Shown: positions 1-9,464, counted from the first letter of the stretch. The stretch is 64,000 nt of DNA from Pseudooceanicola marinus (GCF_020177265.1 NZ_JAIVMC010000001.1:682001-746000); one strand, 5' to 3'. A program made the numbers and translations. Notes: generated by a model from the sequence alone, not told the origin.

Positions 1-1008
1 CTTGTTGCCGGCCGCCAGTTCGGCCACCATGACGCCTTCGTGGCTGGCCTTGTGCGCCAGCCAGGGGGCCCCGGCGATGTCGCCGATGGCATAGACGCCC
101 TCGACCCCGGTGCGGCAATATTCATCGACCACCACGTGGGTGCGGTCGACCTTGATGCCCTGCTCTTCCAGGCCAAGGTTCTCGACGTTGCCGACGATGC
201 CCACGGCAGAGATCACGGTGTCGAACTCGTGCTTCTCGACCTTGCCGCCGACCTCGATATGGGCCGTGACCTTGCCCTTGGCGCGGTCCAGCTGCTTGAC
301 CATGGCCTTCTGCATGATCTTCATGCCCTGCTTCTCGAACTGCTTCTTGGCGAACTTCGAGATTTCCTCGTCCTCCACCGGCAGCACGCGGTCCATGACC
401 TCGACCACGGTCGTGTCGGCGCCCAGGGTGTTGTAGAAGCTGGCGAATTCGATGCCGATGGCGCCCGATCCGATGACCAGAAGCTTCTTCGGCATGCGCG
501 CGGGTTTCAGCGCGTGGCGGTAGGTCCAGACCAGGTCGCCGTCGGCCTCAAGCCCCGGCAGTTCGCGGGCCCGGGCGCCGGTGGCCAGGACCACGGTCTT
601 GCCGGTCAGCTCTTCGGTGCCGTCCTTGGTCTTGACGCTGACCTTGCCCTTGCCGGCCAGCTTGGCCTCGCCCATGACGACGGTGACCTTGTTCTTCTTC
701 AGCAGGCCGCGCACGCCGCCTTCCATCTGCTTTGCCACCCCGCGCGAGCGGTCGACCACCGCGTCGAGGTCATAGCCGATCTTGTCGGCGGTCAGGCCGT
801 AGTCCTTGGCCCGCTCCATCAGGTGGAAGACCTCGGAGCTGCGCAGCAGTGCCTTGGTGGGGATACAGCCCCAGTTCAGGCAGATACCGCCCAGGTGCTC
901 GCGCTCGACCACGGCCACGCTGAGGCCCAGTTGCGCGGCCCGAATGGCGGCCACATAGCCCCCCGGGCCGGCCCCGATCACCACGAAATCGAAAGACTTG
1001 GCTGCCAT
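1..1008 (-). CDS. lpdA: Dihydrolipoyl dehydrogenase (E3), 3' end outside window
   Basis: Flavoprotein disulfide reductase that reoxidises the dihydrolipoyl arms of 2-oxoacid dehydrogenase complexes using NAD+. The 336 visible codons cover the N-terminal FAD domain (VIGAGPGG, residues 10-17), the redox disulfide motif CLNWGC (Cys43/Cys48), the NAD-binding GSGAIG motif near residue 175 and the second FAD motif YAIGDIAG near residue 315. The C-terminal dimerisation domain lies beyond base 1. The start is the ATG at 1008. A 24-bp palindrome lies 28 bp upstream and is nearly identical to one in front of pdhA at 40885, so this E3 most likely serves the PDH encoded 40 kb away. Family assignment is very secure; assignment to PDH rather than the 2-oxoglutarate complex is inference. 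Confidence 0.96.
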   Translation of the reverse strand, partial: MAAKSFDFVVIGAGPGGYVAAIRAAQLGLSVAVVEREHLGGICLNWGCIPTKALLRSSEVFHLMERAKDYGLTADKIGYDLDAVVDRSRGVAKQMEGGVRGLLKKNKVTVVMGEAKLAGKGKVSVKTKDGTEELTGKTVVLATGARARELPGLEADGDLVWTYRHALKPARMPKKLLVIGSGAIGIEFASFYNTLGADTTVVEVMDRVLPVEDEEISKFAKKQFEKQGMKIMQKAMVKQLDRAKGKVTAHIEVGGKVEKHEFDTVISAVGIVGNVENLGLEEQGIKVDRTHVVVDEYCRTGVEGVYAIGDIAGAPWLAHKASHEGVMVAELAAGNK

Positions 1009-1036
1009 ATGCCCCTCCGCTGCACCTTCGGTTTCC

Positions 1037-1060
1037 AGATAGTTTGACGTTAAACTATCT
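1037..1060. promoter_or_regulatory. Palindromic operator upstream of lpdA (PDH-regulon candidate)
   Basis: Half-sites AGATAGTTTGAC and GTTAAACTATCT form a 24-bp inverted repeat with a single mismatched pair. It lies 28 bp upstream of the lpdA start. The same palindrome (22 bp, again one central mismatch) occurs at 40885-40906 upstream of pdhA. An AT-rich palindrome shared by two PDH-related promoters in GC-rich DNA strongly suggests a dimeric repressor site. The regulator is not identified; a MarR-type winged helix protein would fit the geometry. Confidence 0.75.
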
Positions 1061-1237
1061 GCCAGCAGGCGACAAGCATGCGCGGAACCTCCGGCAAGGT
1101 TTGCGCCGAAAGGCCGCTATGCGTCCGGCGAAACCCGGATCGCCCTCACGCCGAACCTAGCGGGTCGCGGCGCCCTGTCAAACCGAGCGAAGGTCGCGGC
1201 CCGGCGCGCGGGCGGAGGACGGCCTGCCCCCGAATGC

Positions 1238-1268
1238 AAGAACGCCGCCCCGGTGGACCGGAGCGGCG
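1238..1268 (-). terminator. Hairpin terminator downstream of the DUF924 gene
   Basis: An 11-bp stem (CGCCGCCCCGG at 1243-1253 with CCGGAGCGGCG at 1258-1268, one G-T wobble) and a 4-base loop. Reading the - strand it is followed by TTCTT, reading the + strand by CCTTTT. It sits 27 bp beyond the DUF924 stop codon and is the only structure between that gene and lpdA. Confidence 0.65.
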
Positions 1269-1294
1269 CCTTTTCATCAACCCGTCCTGAGGCC

Positions 1295-1876
1295 TCAGCC
1301 GGCCGCGGCCTCGACACTGCGCACGGTCTCGCCGTAGCCGCCTTTCGACAGATAGGCGGTTTCCGAAGCGGTGCTGTGCCGTTGCAGCGCCTCGTTGCGA
1401 TAGGGGAAGCGACCGAAGGTGCGGATCACCTCGCGGTGCGCCTTGGCATGCTTCAGGTTCGCCTCGCCGGTTTCGGGCATCCGGTCCAGCATCAGGCGCA
1501 CGCAGCGTTCCTGGTCGCAGAGGTTTTCCGAATGCATCATCGGCAGGTAGAAGAACTGCCGCGCCGGTTCGTCGATCCGCATGTCGAAGCCATGATCGAT
1601 CGCCACCTTGGCCGCCGCCAGCGCCACCTTGTCGCTGTCGAAGGCCCGGCCCTGGCCCCGGAACATGTTGCGCGGGAACTGGTCCATCAGGATGACATAG
1701 GCCAGGGCCCCGCTGGGATAGGTCAGCCACAGACCATAGGCGCCTTCGCAGGCATGGGCCCAGGCCGCGCCGAACCGGCTGCGGATCTCGGCATCCATCT
1801 CGTCGGTGGACTGATACCAGCCCTTGGGGCCGACCTCATCCAGCCAGTAGGACAACACGTCTTCGGGGGCAATCAT
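1295..1876 (-). CDS. DUF924 family protein
   Basis: A 193-residue protein that I recognise as DUF924, a helical family of unknown biochemical function found across proteobacteria and eukaryotes. Typical features are the N-terminal VLSYWLDEVGPKGWY, the central MDQFPRNMFRGQGRAF block (about residues 65-80) and the HSENLCDQ segment (about 115). No signal peptide or membrane segment is visible. The ATG at 1876 is preceded by GAGGAG at good spacing. It lies downstream of the MFS gene in the same direction, about 100 bp apart, with a hairpin terminator after it. Function remains unknown. Confidence 0.85.
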   Translation of the reverse strand: MIAPEDVLSYWLDEVGPKGWYQSTDEMDAEIRSRFGAAWAHACEGAYGLWLTYPSGALAYVILMDQFPRNMFRGQGRAFDSDKVALAAAKVAIDHGFDMRIDEPARQFFYLPMMHSENLCDQERCVRLMLDRMPETGEANLKHAKAHREVIRTFGRFPYRNEALQRHSTASETAYLSKGGYGETVRSVEAAAG

Positions 1877-1966
1877 GGCTATCTCCTCTTTCGCGATTGC
1901 GCCATTTCGTCCAGCGTTACAAAGTTTTCACAATATTGGAACGGGAGATTTTCGCCGTTACGGGAT

Positions 1967-1978
1967 GTGAGCGCTCAC
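1967..1978. promoter_or_regulatory. Perfect 12-bp palindrome between MFS and DUF924 genes
   Basis: GTGAGCGCTCAC is a perfect palindrome overlapping the stop codon of the MFS gene and lying about 90 bp upstream of DUF924. It matches the core of the symmetric lac operator, which is typical of LacI-family recognition in general. It could be an operator for DUF924 or a chance sequence; no LacI gene is present in the window. Confidence 0.3.
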
Positions 1979-3252
1979 GCGCCATTTTCGTCACGCGCGG
2001 CCTCTTCGGCCGCCTCTTCCGCGGCCTCATATGCCCATTCCTGCGCCGCCTCGACGGCCACGGAGGTGGCCGACATCAGCACCGGCGCGTAGGCGCCCGC
2101 CTCGTCCACGCCCACCGAGGGGCGTTGCGTCATGCGGTAGAAGGCATAGCCGGCGGTCGCCAACAGCAGCACCGCGATGAACAGGAAGAACCCCCCGGGC
2201 CCGGCCAGGGTCATGGCGTAACCGGTCAGCAGCGGACCACCGATGGCGCCCAGGCCGTTGACGAACATCATGCCCGCGCTGCCCGCCGCCATCTGGTCAT
2301 GCTCCAGCAGGTCATTGAGATAGGCCAGAAGCAGCGAATAGAGCGGGTTGGTCATGCCGCCGATGAAGAAGGCCGCGATCAGCAGTGCCACGTAGCTGCC
2401 GCCGAAGATGAAGCCGAGGAAGGCGCCGGTGCCACCGATGATCGCCTCGATCGCGATCAGCAGACGCCGGTCCAGCCGGTCCGACAGCCAGCCCAGCGGA
2501 TAGAGGGTGACCATGGCGCCAACGTAGAACATGGCGATAAACAGGGAGATCTGCGGCAGTTGCAGCCCGGCCTGGGTGCCGAAAACCGCCGCCATGCCGA
2601 ACTGCGCCGAGAAGGCGCCGCCCACCAGGAAGACGCCCACGAAACTGAGCGGCGAGGTCTGGAACAGCTCTTTCAGCGACATCGGCCTGGTACTGTCGAA
2701 GGCCGGCGTGGGCGAGATGGACAGCAGAATCGGCGCAAAGGAGATCGAAACGAGGATCGAGGGTACGATGAACAGGATGAACCCGGCCGGGTCGCCCAAC
2801 AGCAGGATCCCCTGCGCGGCCATGATCCCGGCCACCTGCACGAACATGTAAAGCGCCAGCGACTGGCCCCGCGTCTCGTTCGTGGCGGCGTTGTTCAGCC
2901 AGCTTTCGGCGACCACGTAAACGCCCGAGAAGCAGAAACCGATGATGACCCGTTCCACCGCCCAGGCCCAGGGATTGGGGAACGCGGGGTAGAGGATCAG
3001 CACGGCGGAAATGAACGAGGCCAGCGCGGCGAAGACCCGCACGTGGCCGACGCGGCGGATCATCTCCGGCGCCATGCGCGACCCGCCCAGGAAGCCGGCG
3101 AAGTAGGCCGACATGACCAGCGACATCTCGAAGGTCGAGAAGCCCTCGATCTCGCCACGCACACCCAGCAGTGTCCCCTGCAGGCCGTTGCCCAGCATCA
3201 GCAGCATGAGGCCCAGCAAAAGAGCCCAGGAGGTTCCCAGAACCTGAATCAT
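1975..3252 (-). CDS. MFS transporter, YcaD-like
   Basis: A 425-residue inner-membrane transporter with about 12 hydrophobic segments. The N-terminal half (LQGTLLGVRGEIEGFSTFEM, then the loop ending with a Gly/Arg-rich turn near residue 65) and the segment GVYVVAESWLNNAATNETRG (about 118-137) resemble Escherichia coli YcaD and related MFS members of unknown substrate. The C-terminal 35 residues form a soluble Ala/Glu-rich tail (EAAEEAAEEAA). The ATG at 3252 begins immediately at the first membrane helix. The queA stop lies 74 bp upstream on the same strand, so the two genes may be cotranscribed. Substrate cannot be inferred. Confidence 0.88.
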   Translation of the reverse strand: MIQVLGTSWALLLGLMLLMLGNGLQGTLLGVRGEIEGFSTFEMSLVMSAYFAGFLGGSRMAPEMIRRVGHVRVFAALASFISAVLILYPAFPNPWAWAVERVIIGFCFSGVYVVAESWLNNAATNETRGQSLALYMFVQVAGIMAAQGILLLGDPAGFILFIVPSILVSISFAPILLSISPTPAFDSTRPMSLKELFQTSPLSFVGVFLVGGAFSAQFGMAAVFGTQAGLQLPQISLFIAMFYVGAMVTLYPLGWLSDRLDRRLLIAIEAIIGGTGAFLGFIFGGSYVALLIAAFFIGGMTNPLYSLLLAYLNDLLEHDQMAAGSAGMMFVNGLGAIGGPLLTGYAMTLAGPGGFFLFIAVLLLATAGYAFYRMTQRPSVGVDEAGAYAPVLMSATSVAVEAAQEWAYEAAEEAAEEAARDENGA

Positions 3253-3326
3253 TCGCGTGTCTCCTCTGGACGCTTCGCGGCGGCGGCGGGCACGGGGATC
3301 AGGTCCCGTGGCCCATGGATTTCACG

Positions 3327-4379
3327 TCAGGACGCGGGGATCAACAGCGAGGCATCGCCGTAAGAGAAAAACCGGTAGTTCCGCGCAATGGCATGGTCGT
3401 AGATCGCCCGCACCCGGTCCGTGCCCATCAGGGCCGAGACCAGCATCATCAGAGTGGATTTCGGCAGGTGGAAGTTGGTCATGAGGGCATCTGCCACGGC
3501 GAAGGTGAAACCTGGGTAAATGAAGATGTCCGTCTCGCCGCGCCAGGGGGCGATGGCGCCACTCTCCCGTGCCGCGCTCTCGATCAGGCGCAGGGCCGTG
3601 GTGCCCACCGGGATCACCCGCCCGCCGGCGGCCCTGGTCGCGGCGATTTCCGCCGCCGCAGCTTCGCTGACATGCCCCCATTCGGCGTGCATGCGGTGCT
3701 TTTCCACGTCCTCGACCTTCACCGGCAGGAAGGTGCCCGCGCCGACATGCAGGGTGACATAGGTCAGCTCCACGCCCTTCTCCTTCAGCCGCGCCAGCAA
3801 CTCGTCATCGAAATGCAGCGAAGCGGTCGGCGCGGCGACGGCTCCGGTGTTGCGGGCCCAGACGGTCTGATAGTCCTGCTTGTCCTGGGCATCGGGGGCG
3901 CGCAGAGCGGCGATATAAGGTGGCAGGGGCATCTGGCCGGCCTCGGCCAAGGCCGCATCGAAATCACCCTCGGCCTCGAAGGCCAGGATGCCCTGGCCCT
4001 CCTCCTTGGCCTCCAGCCGGGCGGAAAGGCGCGGGGTAAATCGGATGACCTCGCCTTCACGGATCTTCTTCAGCGGTTTCAGCAGCGCCGCCCAGGTGCC
4101 CTCGGCGCGCGGCTCCAGCAGGGTCACCTCGATCCGCGCCTCGGTCTCGCCCTGGTCCGAGCTGCGCTTGCGGGTGCCCGACAGACGCGCCGGGATCACC
4201 TTGGTGTCGTTCAGCACCAGCCGGTCGCCGGGACGCAGGTAATCGCCCAGATCGCGCACGATGGCGTCGGTGATCCGGTCGCCCTCGGCCACCAGCAGCC
4301 GCGCGGAGGAGCGCGGGCGCGCGGGACGTGTCGCGATCAGCTCTTCGGGCAGGTCGAAGTCGAAATCGGAAAGCTGCAC
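3327..4379 (-). CDS. queA: S-adenosylmethionine:tRNA ribosyltransferase-isomerase
   Basis: A 350-residue cytoplasmic enzyme of queuosine synthesis. It transfers and isomerises the ribosyl part of AdoMet onto preQ1 in tRNA, giving epoxyqueuosine. Family signatures are the N-terminal [24 protein letters not shown], the [12 protein letters not shown] motif (about residues 55-66), [12 protein letters not shown] (about 227-238) and the C-terminal [12 protein letters not shown] block (about 302-313). Length matches the family. The ATG at 4379 fits homologues. It is followed by an MFS gene and preceded by the large AsmA-like gene, all on the - strand. Confidence 0.97.
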   Translation of the reverse strand: MQLSDFDFDLPEELIATRPARPRSSARLLVAEGDRITDAIVRDLGDYLRPGDRLVLNDTKVIPARLSGTRKRSSDQGETEARIEVTLLEPRAEGTWAALLKPLKKIREGEVIRFTPRLSARLEAKEEGQGILAFEAEGDFDAALAEAGQMPLPPYIAALRAPDAQDKQDYQTVWARNTGAVAAPTASLHFDDELLARLKEKGVELTYVTLHVGAGTFLPVKVEDVEKHRMHAEWGHVSEAAAAEIAATRAAGGRVIPVGTTALRLIESAARESGAIAPWRGETDIFIYPGFTFAVADALMTNFHLPKSTLMMLVSALMGTDRVRAIYDHAIARNYRFFSYGDASLLIPAS

Positions 4380-4489
4380 CTGGCGCTCCTGTGGTGGTCT
4401 CGGTTGGGTTTGCGGGCCTCGCGCAGAAGGCTGTCGCGGCGTCCGCTACACCCTCGGCCCGCCGGGCGCAATGGCGCCGCCGCGCCGCG

Positions 4490-7400
4490 TCACTGCCCGC
4501 CCGGGTCGGGCGGCGGACGGCGGAAGATTTCGCGGAACATCGCCGGGGTGAAGATCGACAGCGGGTTCACCCGCACGCGCGGCGCCGACGCCGGGCCGTC
4601 GATGTCGAAGTTGAACCCGATCAGCCCCTCGCCCTTGCGGGTCAGCAGCGCGCCGATACCGTTGAGCATGTAGAGAGGGGAGACCACCCCCTGCATCCGC
4701 AGCTGGTCCGCCGCCATGTCGTAGACCCCGTCAAGCGACACCCCCATGGAGGCACCGACCGCGCTGGCGCGGGTCACGGTCAGCCGGTCGGGAGACAGGC
4801 GGAACTCGGCCTCTACCGTGCCGAAGAGGATGCCGGGGCCCGAAAGCTGTTCCAGCAGCCCGACGATGCTCAGCGCGTTCAGCAGCTCGGCCACCGCACC
4901 GGCCTCCTGGATGCGGATGTCGGTGATGCGCAGGCTGCCGTCGTAGGTGCCCGGCGCGCCCGTGGGCACGAGATCCAGCACCAGGGCGCCACCGTTGCCG
5001 CGTTTGAGATACCCCGCGTCGGCCAGCGCGGCGCTGGCATCCGCCGCCTCGATGCGGATACGCCCGCCATCCAGCTGCGCGACAACCTCGGCGCCACCGT
5101 TGATGCGCCCGCGGAAACGGCCCTGCCCGCGCGCCGTACCGCCCGCCGACAGCGCCCCGCGCAGCCCGGTGACCGCCAGCGTGTCGGTGATCTGCAGCCG
5201 GTCCAGCGCCACGTCCAGCGCGCCTGATCCCCCCTCCTGCGGCAGGTCGGGCATCTGCGTCAGGTCGACCCGCCCGCCGGTCAGCGCCAGCCCCGGGGCC
5301 TGGCCGGCGCCGCGCGGCGTCACCTGTGCGGACACGTCCAGCCAGCGGCCAGCCGCCAGCCGGTCCAGGCGAACCGTCCCCAGCGTACCGCCCTGGGTGG
5401 CGGTCAGAGCCCCCGACAGAGCCAGCCCCGGGGCCTCCAGCCGCATCGCCTCCACCCGGACACCATCGGGGCCCATCTCGCCCTCGGCGCGGACCGTGCC
5501 CGTGGCGGCCTGCGACAGCGACCAGCCCAGCGACGGCACCGACAGGCCCAACCCCGCCAGGTCGCTTTCGATCTCGAAGCGCATCGGCGCATCGCGTGGC
5601 AGTTCCAGCGACAGGTCCGCCTGCGACGCGCCGCGCAGGGTGCCGGGCGGCAGGGCAAGGCCCAGCCCTTCGGCGCCCTCGGCATCCAGCCGCAGCCGTG
5701 CCGCGACCGTCGACGGCCCCGAGCCGGGGCCGATGTCCGTCTGCCACGCCCCGTCGAAGCCCACGCCGTCCAGCGTGCCCTGCCCAGCCACCCGCAGATG
5801 ATCGTTGCCCCCCGTCACCTGCAACAGTGGCGCGCGCAGCACATGGCCCGGCGCCAGGGTGTCGCTTTCCACGTCGCGCACCTCACCCGCGTAGCTCAGC
5901 GAAATCGCCTCCAGCGGCACCTTCTTCATCAGCGGCAGTTTTAGAGACGCAGCAAGCCGGGCCTGCCCCTGCGCCAGGTCCGGGCTGCGCCCCGACTTGC
6001 TCAGCAGGTTCAGCGGATCGCGGTCGAGCAGGGTCAGCATGTCACCCAGGGCCCCGGTCAGCCGCAGACCCAGCTCGCCATCGGCGGGTTTCTGGCGCAC
6101 GTTCGGCACCACAAACGTGCTGCCCGCGGCGTCGATGCGCCCGCCCCCCGGCACCTCGGCATGGCCGGCATCGGCCTGCACGGCGAAACGGCGGTTCGAC
6201 AGGACCGCGCGCCCCCGGGCCTGCTGCAACGGCGGCATGGTTTTCATGAAGATCAGCGTGGTGTCGTCGAAATCGAACCCAAGCTGGATCTGCGGCGGGG
6301 CGTCCTGCGCCGCGCGCAGGCCGAACTGCAGGTTCGTCAGCCGCGCCTCCAGCAGGTTGCGCGCCACCCAGTCGCGGCTCTTGACCGCCACCGCCGGCGG
6401 CCAGAAGCCCAGCACATCGTCGGGCGACAGCGTGGCGCCGGGTCCCCCGCCCCCCTCCGCGTCCTGACCCGCAGCGGTCAGCGCCCCTTCCAGCCCCAGG
6501 CTCCAGCCCGTGTCGTCCGCCACCAACTGCCCGTCAGCCCGCATCACATGCTCGCCTTCGGTCAGGATCAACTCGCCGAGGGACAACTCGAAGGGATCGA
6601 AGCGCAGGCGCAGGTCCGCCTCCGCCCGTTCCAGCCGCAGGGGCGCGGCGAAGATGTCGGCGGGGTCCGCGACGATTTCGCTCGCGGCCAGCTGTCCCGT
6701 CATCTGCACCCCGCCGTCGGGCGCCGTGCCCAGGCGGAAGGCGCCCTCGGCCAGCAGCGACACGACCGGGCTGGCCACCGACAGCTCGCTGAACCGCAGC
6801 ATCTGCGTCGCCGGATCGAAGGAGAAGTAGCTGCGCGCACTGTCGAAGGGGATCGGCCGCGTGCCTTCCGAGGGGCGCACCACCCCGCGCCCGATCTGCA
6901 GCGTGGCGTAGAGCGGGCCGACCGCGCCGTCCTCCTCCAGCGACAGGCGCAGCGCGCCCGACAGCGGCGCGCGCAGCACCCCCAGCCAGGCCAGCGCCGG
7001 GCTCTGGGTCGCCAGGTCCTCGGCCGGCATGTCCTCCACCGACAGCTGGAACTCGCCCGAATTGCTGTCGAGACGCGTGGTATAGCTGGTCTCGATCAGG
7101 GTGGCATAGCTGCGCCCGCCCAGCAGGGAGAAGTCACCCCGGATCACCAGCGCGGCGCCGTCCCGGTCCAGCACGATGCGCCCGCCGTCGACCGACCAGG
7201 ACCGGTCGGCGCGCAGATCCTCGTAGACCAGGGTCAGGCCCAGCCCCTCGATCCGGTCCAGCGCGGCCAGATCGCGTGTCGCCAGCGAGGCCTTCAGCTC
7301 GGCCAGCACCAGGGCGATGTCGCGTTCACGTGCCTCGGCGCCCTGGTCCGGCGACATCAGGTCGAAGCGACCGTCGGCATTGCGCCGCACCCGCAGCTGC

Positions 7401-7813
7401 GCGCCCTCCACCGCGATCTCCTGCGGCTGCAACCGCCCCCGCAGCAGCGGGCCGGGCGCCAGCCGCGTCGTCGCCTGGTTCAGCACCACGCGCGAGCCGG
7501 TCTCGGGCAGGATCATGTTCAGGTCGCGCACCCGAAGGCGCGGATGCCAGGCCTCCTCGAAAACCACCGACAGCTCGCTGAAGGCGATCTCAAGCCCCGG
7601 CACCTGGGCCTCCAGCCGGGTCTCGATCCGCTCGCGCAGCCAGGGCGGTGCCACCAGCGGCTCTCCCCGCAGAAGGAAGCGCAACCCGCCGAGCCCCGCG
7701 CCCAGCCCCGCCAGCAGCACCAGCAACAGCAGCACCCGTGCCAGCCGGCTCAGCACGCGATGGTGCCTCGGCCTGGCTGCCAGAGCCTGCGGCTGCGGCT
7801 TCAGCTTGTGCAT
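4490..7813 (-). CDS. AsmA/YhdP-like envelope protein (DUF3971 type)
   Basis: A 1107-residue protein with one N-terminal membrane anchor (a Leu/Val-rich segment at about residues 27-46 after a basic stretch) and a very long periplasmic body of beta-rich repeats with frequent LRL/LSL/GA.L motifs. The C-terminal 200 residues have the AsmA_2-type end (GILFGTVEAEFRLS, MAADQLRMQGVVSPLYMLNGIG). Relatives of YhdP/TamB are thought to form bridges carrying phospholipids between inner and outer membranes. Upstream in-frame ATGs exist to 7957, but the ATG at 7813 gives a normal anchor and leaves room for the divergent bcp promoter. Role in lipid transport is by family analogy only. Confidence 0.85.
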   Translation of the reverse strand: MHKLKPQPQALAARPRHHRVLSRLARVLLLLVLLAGLGAGLGGLRFLLRGEPLVAPPWLRERIETRLEAQVPGLEIAFSELSVVFEEAWHPRLRVRDLNMILPETGSRVVLNQATTRLAPGPLLRGRLQPQEIAVEGAQLRVRRNADGRFDLMSPDQGAEARERDIALVLAELKASLATRDLAALDRIEGLGLTLVYEDLRADRSWSVDGGRIVLDRDGAALVIRGDFSLLGGRSYATLIETSYTTRLDSNSGEFQLSVEDMPAEDLATQSPALAWLGVLRAPLSGALRLSLEEDGAVGPLYATLQIGRGVVRPSEGTRPIPFDSARSYFSFDPATQMLRFSELSVASPVVSLLAEGAFRLGTAPDGGVQMTGQLAASEIVADPADIFAAPLRLERAEADLRLRFDPFELSLGELILTEGEHVMRADGQLVADDTGWSLGLEGALTAAGQDAEGGGGPGATLSPDDVLGFWPPAVAVKSRDWVARNLLEARLTNLQFGLRAAQDAPPQIQLGFDFDDTTLIFMKTMPPLQQARGRAVLSNRRFAVQADAGHAEVPGGGRIDAAGSTFVVPNVRQKPADGELGLRLTGALGDMLTLLDRDPLNLLSKSGRSPDLAQGQARLAASLKLPLMKKVPLEAISLSYAGEVRDVESDTLAPGHVLRAPLLQVTGGNDHLRVAGQGTLDGVGFDGAWQTDIGPGSGPSTVAARLRLDAEGAEGLGLALPPGTLRGASQADLSLELPRDAPMRFEIESDLAGLGLSVPSLGWSLSQAATGTVRAEGEMGPDGVRVEAMRLEAPGLALSGALTATQGGTLGTVRLDRLAAGRWLDVSAQVTPRGAGQAPGLALTGGRVDLTQMPDLPQEGGSGALDVALDRLQITDTLAVTGLRGALSAGGTARGQGRFRGRINGGAEVVAQLDGGRIRIEAADASAALADAGYLKRGNGGALVLDLVPTGAPGTYDGSLRITDIRIQEAGAVAELLNALSIVGLLEQLSGPGILFGTVEAEFRLSPDRLTVTRASAVGASMGVSLDGVYDMAADQLRMQGVVSPLYMLNGIGALLTRKGEGLIGFNFDIDGPASAPRVRVNPLSIFTPAMFREIFRRPPPDPGGQ

Positions 7814-7955
7814 CAGGGTCCTGCGCCTCTTGGTGGATCGGCCGGGTTCGGGTGACGGGCGGATCGGGGCCGGGTTTTCGCACCCGGCACGTTTCATTCT
7901 GCTCTGCCTGCCGGTAATAGGGAAGGCAGCCCGACACGACAAGAAAGGCCAGGCC

Positions 7956-8423
7956 ATGTCTCAAGAACTCGACGGCAAGAAAGCGCCGGATTTCACCCTT
8001 CCCCGCGCCGGTGGCGGCGAGGTGACCCTGTCGGCGCTGCGCCCCGCGCCGGTGGTGCTGTTCTTCTACCCCAAGGACGACACGCCGGGCTGCACCACCG
8101 AGAACAAGGATTTCACCACACTGGCGGATCAGTTCGAGGCCGCGGGCGTAAAGGTCCTGGGCGTCAGCAAGGACCCGGTGGCCAAGCACGAGAAGTTCCA
8201 GGCCAAGCATGAGCTGGCGACCGAACTGCTGTCGGACGCCGAGGGCACGGTCTGCGAGGACTACGGCGTCTGGAAGGAAAAGAAGATGTACGGCAAGACC
8301 TTCATGGGGATCGAGCGGACCACCGTGCTGATCGACGGCGAAGGCACCGTGGTGCGCGTCTGGCCCAAGGTGAAGGTCGCGGGCCACGCCGAGGAGGTGC
8401 TGGCCGCGGCCAAGGCACTGTGA
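7956..8423 (+). CDS. bcp: Thiol peroxidase, Bcp-type peroxiredoxin
   Basis: A 155-residue AhpC/TSA-family enzyme that reduces H2O2 and organic hydroperoxides. The peroxidatic Cys46 lies in the DTPGCTTEN motif. There is no Cys five residues later as in E. coli Bcp; the candidate resolving Cys is Cys100 in TVCEDYGVW, a layout common in alphaproteobacterial members. The KEKKMYGKTFMGIERTT block follows. The ATG at 7956 gives the standard length; the larger open frame upstream is antisense to the AsmA-like gene. It is transcribed divergently from that gene and is followed by a dispersed repeat. Confidence 0.95.
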   Translation: MSQELDGKKAPDFTLPRAGGGEVTLSALRPAPVVLFFYPKDDTPGCTTENKDFTTLADQFEAAGVKVLGVSKDPVAKHEKFQAKHELATELLSDAEGTVCEDYGVWKEKKMYGKTFMGIERTTVLIDGEGTVVRVWPKVKVAGHAEEVLAAAKAL

Positions 8424-8441
8424 GCCGGGAGACGAGCTGAC

Positions 8442-8484
8442 GCGGGGGCCAGCCCCCGCACCCCCGGGATATTTCCGGCCAACA
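8442..8484 (+). repeat. Dispersed intergenic repeat, copy A
   Basis: An 8-bp hairpin (GCGGGGGC / GCCCCCGC, 2-base loop) is followed directly by ACCCCCGGGATATTT and a CCAACAAATGA tail. The order of hairpin, CCCCCGGGA and A-rich tail recurs at 26784 and 40630 in the same orientation, always between genes. From general familiarity this resembles a short repeat scattered through many Rhodobacteraceae genomes. It may also act as the bcp transcript end. Confidence 0.65.
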
Positions 8485-8539
8485 AATGACAGGGGCGCCG
8501 GTCCCGGCCGCGGGCCGGAGCGCAGGATGGGACAGGACG

Positions 8540-9349
8540 ATGAAAACTCTTGCAGAGATGGCGGTCGAGGTGCTGACCACCGCCGATGGCCGGGAAAAGA
8601 CTGCGCTGTCGCACCGGCACGCCGCCACCTGGTTTGCCGCGCGCGCCGCCGGTGAGGAGATCCCGATCGGTCAGGCCGCGCCACCGCTGCGCCCGGCCCG
8701 GCCCGAAAAGCCTGAGCTGCTGGACCCGCGCGAGGTGCCCCGCCGCCGCCCCGGCAGCCCGCAGGGGCGCATCGCCATCCTGCATGCGGTGGCCCATATC
8801 GAGCTGAACGCCGTGGATCTGCACTGGGACATGGTCGCGCGCTTCACCCACGTCCCCTTTCCCATCGGGTTCTACGACGACTGGGTGAAATCGGCGGATG
8901 AGGAATCGAAGCACTTCAACCTGATCTGTGACTGCCTGGAAAGCCTCGACAGCCACTACGGCGCCCTGCCTGCCCATGCCGGCATGTGGCGCGCCGCCGA
9001 GGATACCGTCGACGACATCTACGGCCGCCTGGCCGTGGTGCCCATGGTGCTGGAGGCGCGCGGCCTGGATGTGACGCCCAACATGATCGAGGTCTTCCGC
9101 AAGGCGCAGCTGCAGAACGTCATCGACGCGCTGGAGGTGATCTATGCCGAGGAAGTGGGTCACGTCGCCTATGGGTCGAAATGGTTCAACTTCCTCTGTG
9201 GTCGCGACGGGCTGGACCCGAAGCCGAAATTCCACGAGCTGGTCCGCCACTATTTCCATGGCGCGCTGAAGCCGCCCTTCAACGAGGAAAAGCGCGCCGA
9301 GGCGGGGCTGCCGCCGGACTTCTACTGGCCACTGGCGGATCAGCTCTGA
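8540..9349 (+). CDS. DUF455 family ferritin-like protein
   Basis: A 269-residue protein of the DUF455 family, which adopts a ferritin-like four-helix fold. Putative di-metal ligands are visible in HAVAHIELNAVDLHWD (about residues 92-107), SADEESKHF (about 132-140), VLEARGLD (about 170) and YAEEVGHVAYGSKWF (about 203-217), giving the paired Glu and ExxH-type motifs of di-iron carboxylate proteins. The ATG at 8540 is chosen because homology begins there; an upstream in-frame ATG at 8486 would overlap the end of the repeat. Activity is not known; some distant relatives act on tRNA (MiaE-like), but that is only an analogy. Confidence 0.85.
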   Translation: MKTLAEMAVEVLTTADGREKTALSHRHAATWFAARAAGEEIPIGQAAPPLRPARPEKPELLDPREVPRRRPGSPQGRIAILHAVAHIELNAVDLHWDMVARFTHVPFPIGFYDDWVKSADEESKHFNLICDCLESLDSHYGALPAHAGMWRAAEDTVDDIYGRLAVVPMVLEARGLDVTPNMIEVFRKAQLQNVIDALEVIYAEEVGHVAYGSKWFNFLCGRDGLDPKPKFHELVRHYFHGALKPPFNEEKRAEAGLPPDFYWPLADQL

Positions 9350-9443
9350 CCCGGCACACCCCCGAAACAGGTGCAAACCCGGGCGCGCGGACAGTCTCGA
9401 TCGCCTGCCAGACCCTTGCAAATGAGCATTTTTCGGCAACTTC

Positions 9444-9464
9444 CCGCCAAGATCGGCGGATTTT
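9444..9464 (+). terminator. Weak hairpin terminator after DUF455
   Basis: CCGCC at 9444-9448 pairs with GGCGG at 9455-9459 and is followed by ATTTT. The stem is only five base pairs, so this is a weak candidate. The rest of the 9350-9596 interval contains a run of nine G at 9477-9485 and no gene that I can support. Confidence 0.4.
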
